From Membranipora membranacea (taxonomy: Eukaryota; Bryozoa; Gymnolaemata; Cheilostomatida; Membraniporidae), in the NCBI GenBank assembly GCA_914767715.1, contig OU612075.1:23002001-23066000 (forward strand): a stretch of 64,000 nucleotides of DNA, written 5' to 3'. The notes beneath the pieces were generated by a model. It was not told where the DNA came from. It searched no databases and worked only from the letters and a program-made list of their open reading frames with translations. Shown in pieces: positions 22,991-36,300 of the stretch. The position numbers and the translations under genes are program-made. Numbering within the stretch: the stretch's first letter is position 1; the number at the start of each line of letters is the position of its first letter.

Positions 22991-25119
22991 CTAAAATGTG
23001 GAAATTTCAAATTAAGCTTTTTTTACCAGTGAATGTGGCCTATAAAAAAAAAATTGGTATGTGTTCTATGAAACCATCTCATAGGCTATGTGTATGGGCA
23101 ATCTGGGTTAGAAATTATGTGTTGTAGTACAGCTGTAGCACTATTTATGTAAAGTGGAATTTCCAGTGAAATATGTATATGAGTATACAGGAGAAGATAA
23201 CTCTAATATGATGATTTGTCAAACAAAATTCCCATATAGTTACTATTACTCAAATGCAGATTTTTATAGAGGCAAGTTTTATTGAGGAGAAATGTTTTTA
23301 TGGGCATATTATACATTGAGAGTGAAGCTATAGGACACTAATATACATTGAGAGTGAAGCTATATAATATATATATATGCAATTAGCAACCCGGGCGTTT
23401 ACACATCTATAGTTAACCTGATATCTTACAAGTAGTGACGTTGGGTGATTATCATGATAGTAGCAAAAAATTCATCGGAGAACATAGAAAAACATCCGTG
23501 AAAACATGTAGATCAGTCTATCGGTGATCAAGTCCTTCGTAGCGGAACCGTATACAGTAGAGCAAAGCCACCCACTTTGACACCAAAGATCATTTTTGGG
23601 AAAGGCAGGGTGGTCCTTGTCACGACAATTCATAGGAGTGTTTTTGGTTTTTCTTTCTGCTCTATTGAAGTGCTAATGAACTAATTATAACTTATAATAT
23701 CTAAGCACATAGTCAAGATTGCGTGATGAGAAATTATAACTTTTATTTTCATAAGCCACACAATATCATATTGATCAGCCTGTATAAAAGCACAAGTGAG
23801 TCCAACAATGTAATTGGTAGATATTTATAAAACAATTCATTGTTTCAGGTATTGATAGTGTAGATGCGTAATATCAGCCAATGTTTTACTAAAATCAGGG
23901 GTACATACATCTGTAACTTGATTCACTGTGGTATTTATGAAATAAAACTGACCTACATTAGATGAGTTGAATTTTGGCAGGAGGAAAAGTTTGACATTTC
24001 ACGATCTGAAATTTATAGATAGACTACATTTTTCTTTGAAAAGCTCTCTATCGTTTCTACGAAGGTACCAGCTTTGATGGCTGTGTCTTCCGGCTTAAAG
24101 ACACAATTTATGTTGATTGGAGAGTCTGTTGTGACCTTCTGAACAAGATGGACTAGAATTTATCGATCATGAGGCAGCTTCAGTCCATTGCAAGAGTTAT
24201 TCTCAGCAATCACAGAACTCGGTAGATGCATCCCTAGAAGAAAATACAAAAATGCCAACTGTCAGCTGAGCAGTCTGGGGGCAACTTATCACCGGTTGTC
24301 CCTCATTGAACTTACATGTCAAAGAGAGAACAACTCTATGATTTGTCTCAATTTGAAGTGAAAAAAAAAACAGGGAGCAGGGAGGGTATCCCACCCGTCC
24401 TCCCTGCCGAAAAGGAGACTCCCTGATGAGACAGAAACAAACAGACCGCAGCTTCTTCCCTAATGATTTTGAAAATGCTTTGACCACCCCCTAGCTAAAA
24501 GCTGATGGTTGATCGTTGTGCGGATCTCTAAAGGTCTAATGTTTCAGAATTTATTTCATATCTTTTACCTACAACTAGGGCATATGCCTCCAATTGGAAA
24601 AATTATCCTGTCACAGTATCATATGACATAAGGGTATGCTTTAGATACACACAGACCATCCTTGGTATTAAATCTAACTGCTAACTGCACGGTAGGTAAG
24701 TCTTTTGGACAAGAGCGATCAACTTCTAGCATGTCATGGCAAGATTGGCAGTCTTTTCTCAAGATCAGCTTCCAATATTAGAACTGTTTGTTTGACACGC
24801 TAGCTTCCTAGTCACTTTTGGTTCCGCACCACATGTATCGCTTCCCACCCAGTTGTGAGATGCCTAGCGATTTTGGAGGTATTGAAACATGTTTTTTATG
24901 CACATTATACTCATCAAGCCCAAGGGTCTCGCAGTTATAAAATTGAAATTAAGACAGGTTATTTGTAAAATAATACTTGCTGCAGCAGGCCTGTATAATG
25001 CAAGTCCCTGACCAGCAGTAGTATGATGAAAAATTTGAAAGTGGGATTCTGAAGTATTGAACAATGATGTGGTTTGATTCAACATATGTCTCAATATATA
25101 TATATATATATGTATATAT

Positions 25120-26380
25120 CACTGACCTTATTGTACACAGTTCTTCACCATTATAAATAAACATGCTGCATATCATCAGTATACTAATACTGCAAACCTG
25201 AGCAAGGAGTCTGGAAATCATCTGAAAAAAAAAGAAATATAAAATTTGTGGGGACGGTGAGATGGTGCGATCGGTCAGCGCGCTTACTATTCACTGCCAG
25301 GTGATTGGTCCCGCAGGATTTGTGAGTTCAAATCCCGTTGGGGGAGCTTTCAAGGTTGAATGTTCCAGCCCCCAGCACCCTCGGGTGTATACCTCTTCTA
25401 TAATATGGGGAACCATTGTTACTGCCTGTTCAACACATTAATGGTTTGTTTACTCCAACCCTAGAATGTAAGGAAGGGTAATTTTTTGGCAGCAGGGAGA
25501 GTACATGTGATATGGAATTTCTACAGATAGTCTGTTACGTTACTCAAAATAAATTTTCAGGCCATGCAATCAGTACTACTGAAGCTGGATTTTTATTCAA
25601 ATTGAAATTGAAGAGCATTTCTAGCACCTTACTTCTTAGGGGTGTATATCCTCTCTACCCAAGAGCACAAAAAAACCGTGTTTGAAGAGGATAGGTTCTT
25701 TTGAACTACCCAAGAGGAGTTTTAATAAAATGGCTTTGTGGAAATTGGGGTGTGCTAACATAAAGTCACCTCCTAACTAGCTTATTTATTTACTTCTCTT
25801 GGGTTATTTATGAAGGATGTACACAAACCAATTTTCAAAACTTAAGGCGTTGCGCGAAGTGACATTATGAGATCGTACTGTTTTTTAAGCTTGTCTTCAA
25901 AAGCTAATATTTATATGGGTTATAAAGTAGTTTGAGTTTGAAGTACTGATCGATGGTTGGATTTCACACGTGCAGCCACGGGATAAGTTAAGTTTCACAT
26001 TATACTTCTTTCTGACGGGTATTTCTTACCTGAATGTTATTCATCGCCTTAACACATAAACATGCATCATAACATCAGCACACTTATAACCTCAACCTGA
26101 ACTGGAAATCTGGGAACAACCTGAAATATAAAATATATAATATGTAGGAACCATTGTTACTGTTAGTGGTTTGTTTACGCCAACCCAACAATGTAAGGGA
26201 CTTGTGTGGGTGGGGAGGGTATAAATCAGATGGATTTACTGTAAGTAGTCTGTAAAATTACTCCACATACAACTGTGTGTGGGGCTTATCAAACTTGCTA
26301 ATTACCAGTATCAATCCTTTTCATAATAGCACACTATGTGATGTGCTCCGTATTTCAGGCCATGCAATCGACATAACAGA
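25120..26380. repeat. diverged tandem duplication (about 25,120-25,590 and 26,030-26,380)
   Basis: Shared blocks in the same order: AAACATGC...ATCAG near 25,160 and 26,060; CTGGAAATC near 25,210 and 26,102; GGAACCATTGTTACTG at 25,409 and 26,146; TTTGTTTAC then CCAACCC; and TTTCAGGCCATGCAATC at 25,555 and 26,354. Copy 1 carries the SINE, copy 2 does not. Confidence 0.6.
25252..25399 (+). mobile_element. tRNA-derived SINE (family A), truncated copy
   Basis: Starts near GGACGGTGAGATGGTGCGAT. The box A-like part is GATCGGTCAGCGCGC and the box B-like part GAGTTCAAATCCCG, followed by the family's GCCCCCAGCACCCTCGGGTG block. It matches the copies at 48.9 and 49.3 kb but is more diverged. It lies inside one arm of a diverged duplication whose other arm (about 26,130) lacks it. 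Confidence 0.75.
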
Positions 26381-28649
26381 TTTTCAGAAGTCATGGACCG
26401 GTGGGTAGGGCACTCACTTATTTGAGGTATTTTGGACAATTGTTGTTATCAACTACCTGCTGTCAACCCTCTGTATCAGACTAATTATGTTGTCAGAAAA
26501 GTCTTGATCATGGGACAAGAGCTATGATGAACACCTACTCCCACCATGTGATCATTCAGGGATTATGAGGTAACTGAGATAGGTCTAGAACATATCACTC
26601 GCAGCATGTAATGCCAAAAGTTGTAAAAATTACCTCAACATAAAGTCTGTTTCCCATGTTTCCCACTCTTTGGATAGTCATGATCACGCATGCAGGATTG
26701 TCCTTGCATGGTATGATGAGAGTAATCGGCCTGTATTCACTCACAGATTGAATTAACTTTTAGTGACACTCAGTTCTACAAGTACCAATAACAAACAAAA
26801 TCAGTGCCAAGCTACTTCAAAAAACGCCTGCGATGGATTTTTGAGGTAAGATACAAACAATTGAACATCGTTGGACAAAGTGATCAATGATGAGGATACA
26901 GATATATTAGTTGTTCCGCAATTGATGAATCAAATTGAATTAAGGGAGCTCAATGGGAAAAAAAAATGAAAAACTGCTGATTTTTCACATAGTATGTCAT
27001 AATATGACACTAATTACCTTACCACCAAGCAACTCAAGCTTTCTTCACATTATTCCACATTATTCGGCAATTTTTTAAGTTTTATGACTAGGTCAACTTA
27101 CAATGGCTTTTGCTTGTTAGACCATTGAACTCCCTCATTGGTTAGACAGGCACACTGTATAGTGTTGAGTACTGCAGACGAAACAGTGGCATTGCCTGTG
27201 AGTAATCAGTGAACATCTGACATCTTCGCTACCGCACATCTAAAATGGCAAGTGGTCTTCACCTTCATTTCAAAAGTTGCACTGAATTACTGATGCCAAA
27301 TTCAATTGTACATGGACAATCAGTGCAACTAAATATGCTACTTCAAGGCAAAGAGCAGCGAGGATGCCGCTTTTTTTTGTAGTGCAAGTATTTCACTTAA
27401 TGGTTATCCATTTAAAAAAAAAGACTATTGGGATTAATGCATTATAAGCTGTCTAATGAATAATTCTGTGAGCCAAAACCAAATACCTAGGATCTCCATG
27501 ACAAATTCATCAGCTTTAATGATGAAAGAGGCGGTAAGTACATTAACACTAAGCTGTTCAGTGTAGGCATATGGCCCAAGTGTCATTTTTATTCCAAACG
27601 GTGCACTGTCTAGCGTGCTGGTCTATGAAACTTAATAATAGCATCTGAATGATGTGGAGCACAATTAAGTCAGGTCTAAATGGGTGGGCTTACAACCTCA
27701 TGACCTATCTATACCTGCCTGCACCCTCAATGCTCACACATAGCTAGCGTTAAATTCCATTCAAAGTTACCTACCCAATAAGTGTGAGCAGACAACTCAG
27801 CAAACAAATCATCTAAAGCATATTTCTACACAGGGTCTGAAATATGATGAAGTAATCTTATGGGAAAAATAAAAAGCCCACAGACATCTTTGTCATTTAG
27901 ACTTGATTTTCCTAAAAGACTAGAGGTAGCCTACTCACACTGATCTTTGACTCAGTCGCAGTTCTCAATGAATAGAAATGAGTATGATCACCACCAATCG
28001 CTCTTCTCACAGTAAAACCATCGCCAGCAAGAGAAAAAAACCTTTTTTCCTGCAACAAGCAAATATCATGCACTTACAGGCCCAGGTAATATCCATACTG
28101 TACATTGTTTTTTTTCTGCATATTCTTTCAATGCAATGTGGGTTATGATCTTCAGAAGTGATACATTCAGAAGCAGTACTATGGATAAATTGACAAATTT
28201 CTAGTAATCTGAATATAACTACATGTACATTTCTAAGAACCACCAAGCCTCACTACTTTCAGCTTTCTAAAGTGGAGATCATAAGAAGGAGGGGTGTATA
28301 GTATATGATTAAGTTAGCTTGAAAGATCTTTTTTTTTCATTTAGCCATATGGCATAAACAAACCAAAGCTCAATTTTGGTGTGATACGAAGTGTAGGCAT
28401 ATCATAACAAGAACTTTTTTATCACACCTTCTAATGTAGGCTACAGCAACTGTGCTTGATCAAACCAGCAAGTAAGCTAGGGGAAAAACATCGGTATTTT
28501 GTAGCTGGCAACAGTAGTGTAGTGTTATTATGCCCATACATAGCTATAGCAATTACAGGAGCAAACAAATTTTGAGAATTCCATCGACCATTGATATTTC
28601 TGTGGTCGAGTACAAAATCAATTACGACACGGACAATGTCTAAGGAGTA

Positions 28650-28870
28650 AAGTCATAGGCATCTGGAGTTACAAGCATGTATACTTTGCCAATGTCCATG
28701 ATCATGGACATTGGTTGGTCACCCATCCTAGTCCTTTCCAAGCAAGGTATAGGCCATAGGCATCTGGAGTTACAAGCATGTCCAGTATCAACCATACTGG
28801 ACATGCTTGTAACTCCAGATGCCTATAGGGCCTATGGGAAAGGCATGGGCCCCTGGGACGTCCCATGAGT
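28650..28870. repeat. hairpin cluster: 32-bp perfect stem plus 26-bp perfect palindrome
   Basis: 28,756-28,787 and 28,795-28,826 are perfect 32-nt reverse complements with a 7-nt loop (TCAACCA). A partial direct copy of the left arm lies at 28,654-28,679. Between them 28,689-28,714 is a perfect 26-bp palindrome (CCAATGTCCATGA and its complement). No coding support. Confidence 0.85.
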
Positions 28871-29214
28871 AAAGTAGAAAAAGAAGTGATCAGTTAGTAA
28901 AGTAATGATGATGAATTGATTATTATTATTATTTATTTATACATACCAACGTTGGAAATATTTAGCTAAATTAGTGAATGCTACTCCTATACAAGGATGG
29001 AAACTGTTACCTGAAACTTGCTGAGACTGGAAAGGAAAACACTAAAGCAGTATAGTCTTCATTAGCAGAGTAGAGTATGCAGCTTTACAGAGCTTCTTCA
29101 TGAAGAACACCACCAGGCATCAACCAAAATCCTGACCATGTTTTGGATTAGGCAGAAAATGAGATGACTACCCCTGATTGGCTTGGTGGGATTCAATTGA
29201 CCAATTAGAATGTG

Positions 29215-29328
29215 TTTTCCAAATTTCCGCATTTTAGTCATTTCATCGTAAAACTGAGAAACACGCGTGCTGACGCGTACTTTCAAGAGAGATTCCGCAT
29301 TTCCGCATTTTAGTGAACCCCAGATAAT
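29215..29328. mobile_element. small MITE-like copy with TTTCCGCATTTTAGT ends
   Basis: TTTCCGCATTTTAGTCA near 29,224 and TTTCCGCATTTTAGTGAACC near 29,305 are in direct orientation about 80 bp apart. The right end matches the inverse of the left end of the 22,745 element (GTTCACT..AATGCGGAAAT). Likely a non-autonomous element fragment. Confidence 0.5.
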
Positions 29329-29844
29329 AGTGGTATTGAAGCCAAAAACAAAGCTTACAGGAAGCAGTTAATCAATGTAAAAAAACTAGACTCACTACAA
29401 TATTCTATTGAAAATTGGAAAAGACAAGATGTCCAGTGGTGGGAAATGTGCCCTCACCAAGTGTTGCTGCTTTGATCTGCATGCTGGGACGCGATTATGT
29501 ATGATTTATACAATTGTAAGTTCAAAGGTTATGTCTAGAGCTGTTTGACTGCAATAATGACATTTCTATTAAGCCTGTGTGAAAAATACCAACATCACTA
29601 TTTTTTACCAAGAATCATCAATCAATTCATTGGATATATTTTCTGACCTACTTTGTCAGTTATGCTGTAACATTACATAGGGCCTATGTTACATGGTATT
29701 TCTCAAAGCTACCAATATCAAAGTAAGCTAACCCACTCATTGTCATTGCTTTACTTCATGATATATAATATCAAAATGCCTACCGTTTTATGCCTTCACA
29801 AAAAAAAAATATATATATACTATAGGGCCTACTTATTTATCTAT

Positions 29845-29923
29845 CTGGCAACAACAAGCAAGTCAGGCAGTGAAATGACAACCAGCACTGGTTGTCATTG
29901 CCTGACTTGTTTGTTGAATAGAT
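29845..29923. repeat. imperfect hairpin of about 79 bp
   Basis: AACAAGCAAGTCAGGCA...ATGACAACCAG is mirrored by CTGGTTGTCATTGCCTGACTT...TTGTT around a 2-nt loop, with a few unpaired bases in the left arm. GGGCCTA/GGCCCCTA flanks hint at an element boundary. Confidence 0.65.
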
Positions 29924-30062
29924 AGCTCAGGCCCCTACAATGATTACCCTCGTACTGTCTACAAGGTCAGTCACTTAACTTTTTTTAATGGTGTGATAGA
30001 TTTGCCACTGCTGCTGTGGGATTTTGTAAGAAAGGCCAATTTCTTATCTTTCATCTAAACAG

Positions 30063-32211
30063 GGGTCAACAATAATAACAGGAGCACTCGTTCTGTTGGA
30101 CCTGATAGACATGAAAACAGATGGTTGGGGAATAGCTGGATCTTTTAATACTGAGTGGAGGTTTCACATAAATGATGGTGAGTGTAGAGGGCCGGACCCG
30201 ACTTCTCATCCAACAGCTTTATTTATATAATAATATAAGGTCCTCAACCTAGCCTCATAGACTTAAAGAAAACATTCAAATCACAAAAATACAGGAATTG
30301 ATACCCATCGAATTAGGCTCTCTGTCGCTCACAGGAAATCATACTATAAATTAGGACCAATCTGACCACAGCTTGAATTACAGGGAAGCCTTTAGTGTAG
30401 ATTCATCTACAGGCTCTTTTATTATCATAGTACCCAAGCATTGCTATAATACTAACTAGGCCTGAATCGCTTCTAATCTGCTGTGGGGCCTGGCTGAGTT
30501 GTCCCTATACCCACAAAGAGTGTTTTGTTTGGGTAACTTTTGTGGAAATTTAAGACTATTATCCACTGTTAAACATTGAACGATTCAGACATCTACAGAT
30601 TTTGACAGCTGTTTAATATCTGAGCTGTTGATTACTTACATTACATGATTACAGTGATGACAGCTCTGGACGTAGTGATGATATTCGCTCACTTGTTTAT
30701 GTTCTGTCTGGCTATTCTCACCTTTGCCGTATCTCGTAATGAGGTGAGTCTGCTTGTTTAACTATAGTAGATATGCAGAGATGATTGTATTGAAGCCAGT
30801 CTCACTATTATCACGCTATCTTGTTTGAGAAGACCTCTGTTATCAAAAAACCCAATCTAGCAGGCCAGACAAGTGGCTTTCCTTTCGAATTTCAGAAAGA
30901 TGAAAGAAGACAATGGGGATTTCTTGAGGGATATAGTAGCCAAGTTACAGACATGCTGTTGTGCTTTTAATATTTCCAGTAAAGGGCCATCCACCAAACA
31001 TCTCTGTTAAAGGGCCAACCATTTATAAAATCTGTTATTCCGGTAGTGCTAAAATCATTGCTTTGTCCTAAAGTCTATACTACATTGACTAAATATGGAG
31101 TAAAACATGATATGCATTCTAAGTCACTTTACTCTGCTGCACATAATTGGCCTAACTCTGGTGTGTGTATGTGATATTTACAGGATACTAAGCTGAATGT
31201 ATGTATGCTGCTATTCTTCACTGTTATGATGTGTCTGTACATACTGATCGAGTTTGCTGTTAACTGTTACTTCTTTACTTGGATGAATCACAATATCTTT
31301 GTAAGTTCTGAGCAGCTTCTCGTCTCACAGACCATCGTGGCTGGAATTGCTGCCATTTTCACTTTTTAATCTGCATCTGATAGAACAGGACTGTGATATT
31401 GAACTTACTATCACTTCATGTAATTAGTCAATGCACTTGTTGACTCTTATCACGTTCCCAATACCACCACTTTTGAGTATAAAAATATCGGTAGTATCAA
31501 GAGTTGTCCTCACTTTTGTGATATGGGTGACAACTCTGCACATCAACTAACCTTTAAGCTGTTGAGGGTCATTTCATGCTCATTTTTCTGATCATAATCA
31601 ATGCTCTTATATTTGTTCATTTATACTGCTGTTAACTGACGCCATACTCTATTACAGATACTGCCCTATCTGGCTTTCTTATGGGGATTCTGGATTCTAA
31701 GAACTTGTCTCAATGTAAGTGAGATATTGTAGTACATTGTCTTCTGTATTTCAGATCATGTGTCAAAGGATAAGTTGATTAATTTACTTGCAGCTTGATA
31801 TGTATATACGGTGACTGGTCATGATGTACACTAAGAATCCCCCACATATTTGGTTGTACTCTTAATATGCTCACTGCTAGTAGAGTCCCTCCTAGTACTC
31901 CTAGTACACTAACTATATACTTCCTCTTATTACAGATAATGGTTGCCATGGTTACACACAGCCGTATTATAGACCTCAAGTTCCAGAAGAAGTACGATTT
32001 ACTGAATATGCCTGGTGTGAATCACTCTCTATCTACAGCCTCTATGCTTTCGGGTAGCATGAGAAGTGTGGCCGGTCAGCAGCATATCAGAGCTATGAGC
32101 AGTCAGCGTCTCTACGCCAGCAGACAATCTCTGGGTCACGCTCAGAGCTCCAGGAGTCTGAATAAGAGCCAACAATCACTAAATATGGGCAGAGGCGCCG
32201 CTAACTTCTAA
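30063..32211 (+). CDS. four-pass membrane protein, possibly LAPTM-like (5' end missing)
   Basis: Five visible exons: 30,063-30,177; 30,655-30,743; 31,184-31,300; 31,658-31,714; 31,936-32,211. All have AG/GT borders and agreeing phases; stop at 32,209. They encode 217 residues; an upstream first exon is expected but not found. Four hydrophobic segments: TIITGALVLLDLI, VVMIFAHLFMFCLAILTF, VCMLLFFTVMMCLYILIEF, and ILPYLAFLWGFWILRTCLN running into IMVAMV. The tail of about 85 residues is Ser-, Gln- and Arg-rich with repeated SxxSL motifs (such as KSQQSLNMG), probably cytosolic. The opening GSTIITG and the topology recall lysosomal LAPTM4/5-type proteins, but no diagnostic motif is visible. Tail-to-tail with PRMT9. 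Confidence 0.75.
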
Positions 32212-32663
32212 ATATGGGCAGAGGTGCTGCTGACTTCTGCACTATTACTACGCTGCTATACTACATGACTGGGTTATTACTGCTATTCATTGGCTGATAT
32301 CGTGGGACCAGAGATTTCCCTGAACTAAGACTTGTGATGATTCAACAAACCTCAAAATGACCAGATTTTCAATGGTCTGATGCTAAGTGATAAAATCTAT
32401 GGTATAAATGTGGCATAAAGTAGAATTGATCGTTGAAAAGAAGAATTGCTTTGAAATTAATGTTTGTTAGTATATGTACCTTTGTGTTTTAAAGTTTTAT
32501 TATTTTACATTCCAAGTAATTCAGATAAATTTGTATTTTGCCATCTGACCTATCCCATTCTATCCCATACTGCTTACTGTTTATTAATTTTTAAGGTTCA
32601 CTCAGATTACATTCTTTAAATCAAACATTCCATCTTTTTACAGAATATGTAGCTATTTACTTC

Positions 32664-32669
32664 TTTATT
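32664..32669 (-). promoter_or_regulatory. candidate polyadenylation signal, PRMT9
   Basis: TTTATT on the plus strand, that is AATAAA for the minus-strand PRMT9, about 355 nt past its stop at 33,025. If both this and 32,693 are used, the convergent 3' UTRs overlap. Confidence 0.35.
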
Positions 32670-32692
32670 TACAAAGTTTGTACATATTTATG

Positions 32693-32698
32693 AATAAA
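32693..32698 (+). promoter_or_regulatory. candidate polyadenylation signal, membrane-protein gene
   Basis: AATAAA about 480 nt after the stop at 32,211, before the intergenic repeat. Motif and position only. Confidence 0.4.
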
Positions 32699-32705
32699 AT
32701 TTATC

Positions 32706-32875
32706 TACAAAACTGAAAACCATAATATATACAAAACTGAACACCATAACATATATTATTCCAAACTGAAAACCATAATACATATTCCAAATTAAAAACC
32801 ATCATAAATATATTCCAAATTGAAAACCATAATAATATATATTCCAAATTGAAAACCATAATTTATATATCAATG
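32706..32875. repeat. imperfect tandem repeat of about 30 bp between convergent genes
   Basis: About six copies of an AT-rich unit around TTCCAAATTGAAAACCATAA with length variation, between the 3' ends of the membrane-protein gene and PRMT9. Confidence 0.75.
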
Positions 32876-33024
32876 ACAAAAAAGTAAAGTGAGTCAAGTT
32901 GGGTATGGTCATTATGCAACCCTTGAGTTTGGGAATTTTATCGTTTTTATGAAGTGAATCTCCTATGTAGGTTATTACCCTTCAGCATTTTGTTGGAGGG
33001 TGGGATCAGAATCTAAGCTAGTCA

Positions 33025-33246
33025 TCATGACACGCTGATACCCAGACACCCGTTAGTGATACGAGTAGTTATAGAGAGTTTCTGGTTTTTCTTACACATG
33101 AGCTCTATAGGAGCGAGAGCAGCAGCCTGCTTCCAGTGTCTCCCAGCGTCGAGGGTAGATATTTTCACTGTATCACTCAGCTCCAGCTCAAACCTGACAA
33201 CAAGATACAGACATGAGCATTTATACACATGAGCTAATAACAAACG

Positions 33247-33300
<54 letters not shown>

Positions 33301-36300
33301 GACTACCATATATATATACATATATATACACATGAGCTAATAAACAATCATATATATATACAGAAATGAGCAGATAAATATAGAGCATATATCGCAATAA
33401 AGGAGGCTGCAGTGGATGTTGTCCTAGATGGGGTTCATATATAGTTACAGACATAAGTGTTGAAGTTGATCGCTAGCATAGCTAATAGTAACGAGGACTA
33501 CCCGAGATGAGTAGATATTAGCAAAAGTTGAGCTTATCTGGAGATAATCTTGTGTTAGCTAGTATTAATTCCACTAGTTAAGGTAAGAATTTATATCAAT
33601 CATGAGGGTGAGTAAAAGTTTGCGCTTCATACATGTGTGAAAAAGGTGAACCTTTCTTTCTGCGCACACATTGCTCCTCTAGGGAAGAATGCTAAGACAT
33701 AACCGTACCCAAATAATATAACAATCAACTTATCTCTGTGATCTAAGGCTATAAAAACTGGTGTACTTTGTCTGAGAGGCAAACAGAACGAGTTATTGGT
33801 TGTCAAAGCATGGAATAAAAGAAATTGAACCATGCTATTTGTATCGAATCTTTGCCAACCAGTCACTTCATATGGGTGTCTCTCAGGCAATAAGAGTTTC
33901 AAAGCCTTAGATGATTGTGACTAGTTGATTGATACATAGTTATGCTAAAAAGACTATTCCAACAGTTCATGTTTTGGATTACTAAATATCAATCATATGA
34001 GTTGTTTAACATTCAATTGACTTTTCTGTCCGCATTTTTAAAAAATTTTTACAATGTTTTTGAATTCCAGTCCGCTAATTGCTGGGTTGTTTTATTCCTC
34101 AATGTTTCTCCTATCACAAAGCATATAAGACTTACCAGTAAACCACTGCGTTCACTACACAGGTCGTCCCGAGCATAGACTCAACTTGTACTGTGTTTAG
34201 CTGATTCAGAAATGTGGGCAAACCTGAAAAAGATATTATAAGTTTCATATGGTGATGTCCACAGTTTAAACTCAATTCATATCTATATGTAGGTGTAAAT
34301 GTAAAAAATTGACTTGAGACGGGATATTACCTTTGCTATCTATATCAGTAGCATTGAGATCTATAGATATCAGCTTGGAGGGGTCAGTGATCCTTGTGTA
34401 ATCTAAGGTTGAGAGATCAATGTCCCGCTGGTGTAATGCCTGCAAATATACGAGTCACATATCTATATGTTAGCTGTGATTCCCGCAACTTACCTCGTAA
34501 AACAAAGAAATAACCCCACTACAAAATAAGAATTAAACAGCAGATCTCAATAACATAAAGCTTTTTGCAAGTTCTAATAACAATATTGCAACTATTGTAT
34601 CATAGAAAACATCAGCTTTAGTTCGTAGAGGAAGTTATTTTTTGTTTGTTCTCAATCATATCGGTCAGCCTATCGTATGATTTTATGCCTAACTTACCTG
34701 GTAATCATTAATATACGGAGCTATCTCACCTGGTAATCATTAATATACGGAGCTAACTCACCTGGTAATCATTAATATACGGAGCTTACTCACCTGGTAA
34801 TCATTAATATACGGAGCTATCTCACCTGGTAATCATTAATATACGGAGCTAACTCACCTGGTAATCATTAATATACGGAGCTAACTCACCTGGTAATCAT
34901 TAATATACGGAGCTTACTCACCTGGTAATCATTAATATACGGAGCTATCTCACCTGGTAATCATTAATATACGGAGCTAACTCACCTGGTAATCATTAAT
35001 ATACGGAGCTAACTCACCTGGTAATCATTAATATACGGAGCTAACTCACCTGGTAATCATTAATATACGGAGCTAACTCACCTGGTAATCATTAATATAC
35101 GGAGCTTACTCACCTGGTAATCATTAATATACGGAGCTATCTCACCTGGTAATCATTAATATACGGAGCTAACTCACCTGGTAATCATTAATATACGGAG
35201 CTTACTCACCTGGTAATCATTAATATACGGAGCTAACTCACCTGGTAATCATTAATATACGGAGCTAACTCACCTGGTAATCATTAATATACGGAGCTAT
35301 CTCACCTGGTAATCATTAATATACGGAGCTAACTCACCTGGTAATCATTAATATACAGAGCTAACTCACGTGGTAATCATTAATATACGGAGCTTACTCA
35401 CCTGGTAATCATTAATATACGGAGCTAACTCACCTGGTAATCATTAATATACGGAGCTTACTCACCTGGTAATCATTAATATACGGAGCTAACTCACCTG
35501 GTAATCATTAATATACGGAGCTAACTCACCTGGTAATCATTAATATACGGAGCTATCTCACCTGGTAATCATTAATATACGGAGCTTACTCACCTGGTAA
35601 TCATTAATATACGGAGCTAACTCACCTGGTAATCATTAATATACGGAGCTAACTCACCTGGTAATCATTAATATACGGAGCTAACTCACCTGATAATCAT
35701 TAATATACGGAGCTAACTCACCTGGTAATCATTAATATACAGAGCTAACTCACCTGGTAATCATTAATATACGGAGCTGACTCACCTGATAATAATTAAT
35801 ATACGGAGCTAACTCACGTGGTAATCATTAATATACGGAGCTTACTCACCTGGTAATCATTAATATACGGAGCTAACTCACCTGGTAATCATTAATATAC
35901 AGAGCTAACTCACCTGGTAATCATTAATATACGGAGCTAACTCACCTGATAATAATTAATATACGGAGCTAACTCACCTGGTAATCATTAATATACGGAG
36001 CTTACTCACCTGGTAATCATTAATATACGGAGCTGACTCACCTGATAATCATTAATATACGGAGCTAACTCACCTGGTAATCATTAATATACGGAGCTAA
36101 CTCACCTGGTAATCATTAATATACGGAGCTAACTCACCTGGTAATCATTAATATACAGAGCTAACTCACCTGGTAATCATTAATATACGGAGCTAACTCA
36201 CCTGATAATAATTAATATACGGAGCTAACTCACCTGGTAATCATTAATATACGGAGCTTACTCACCTGGTAATCATTAATATACGGAGCTGACTCACCTG

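Larger units (their letters stand above)
22584..30062. other. 7.5-kb largely non-coding region between IGHMBP2 and the membrane-protein gene
   Basis: No ORF here resembles a known protein or has convincing exon structure. It must hold the IGHMBP2 promoter (near 22.6-22.8 kb) and probably the promoter and first exon of the plus-strand membrane-protein gene. It contains GCGGAAA-type MITEs, a SINE, hairpin elements and a diverged tandem duplication, listed separately. Confidence 0.5.
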
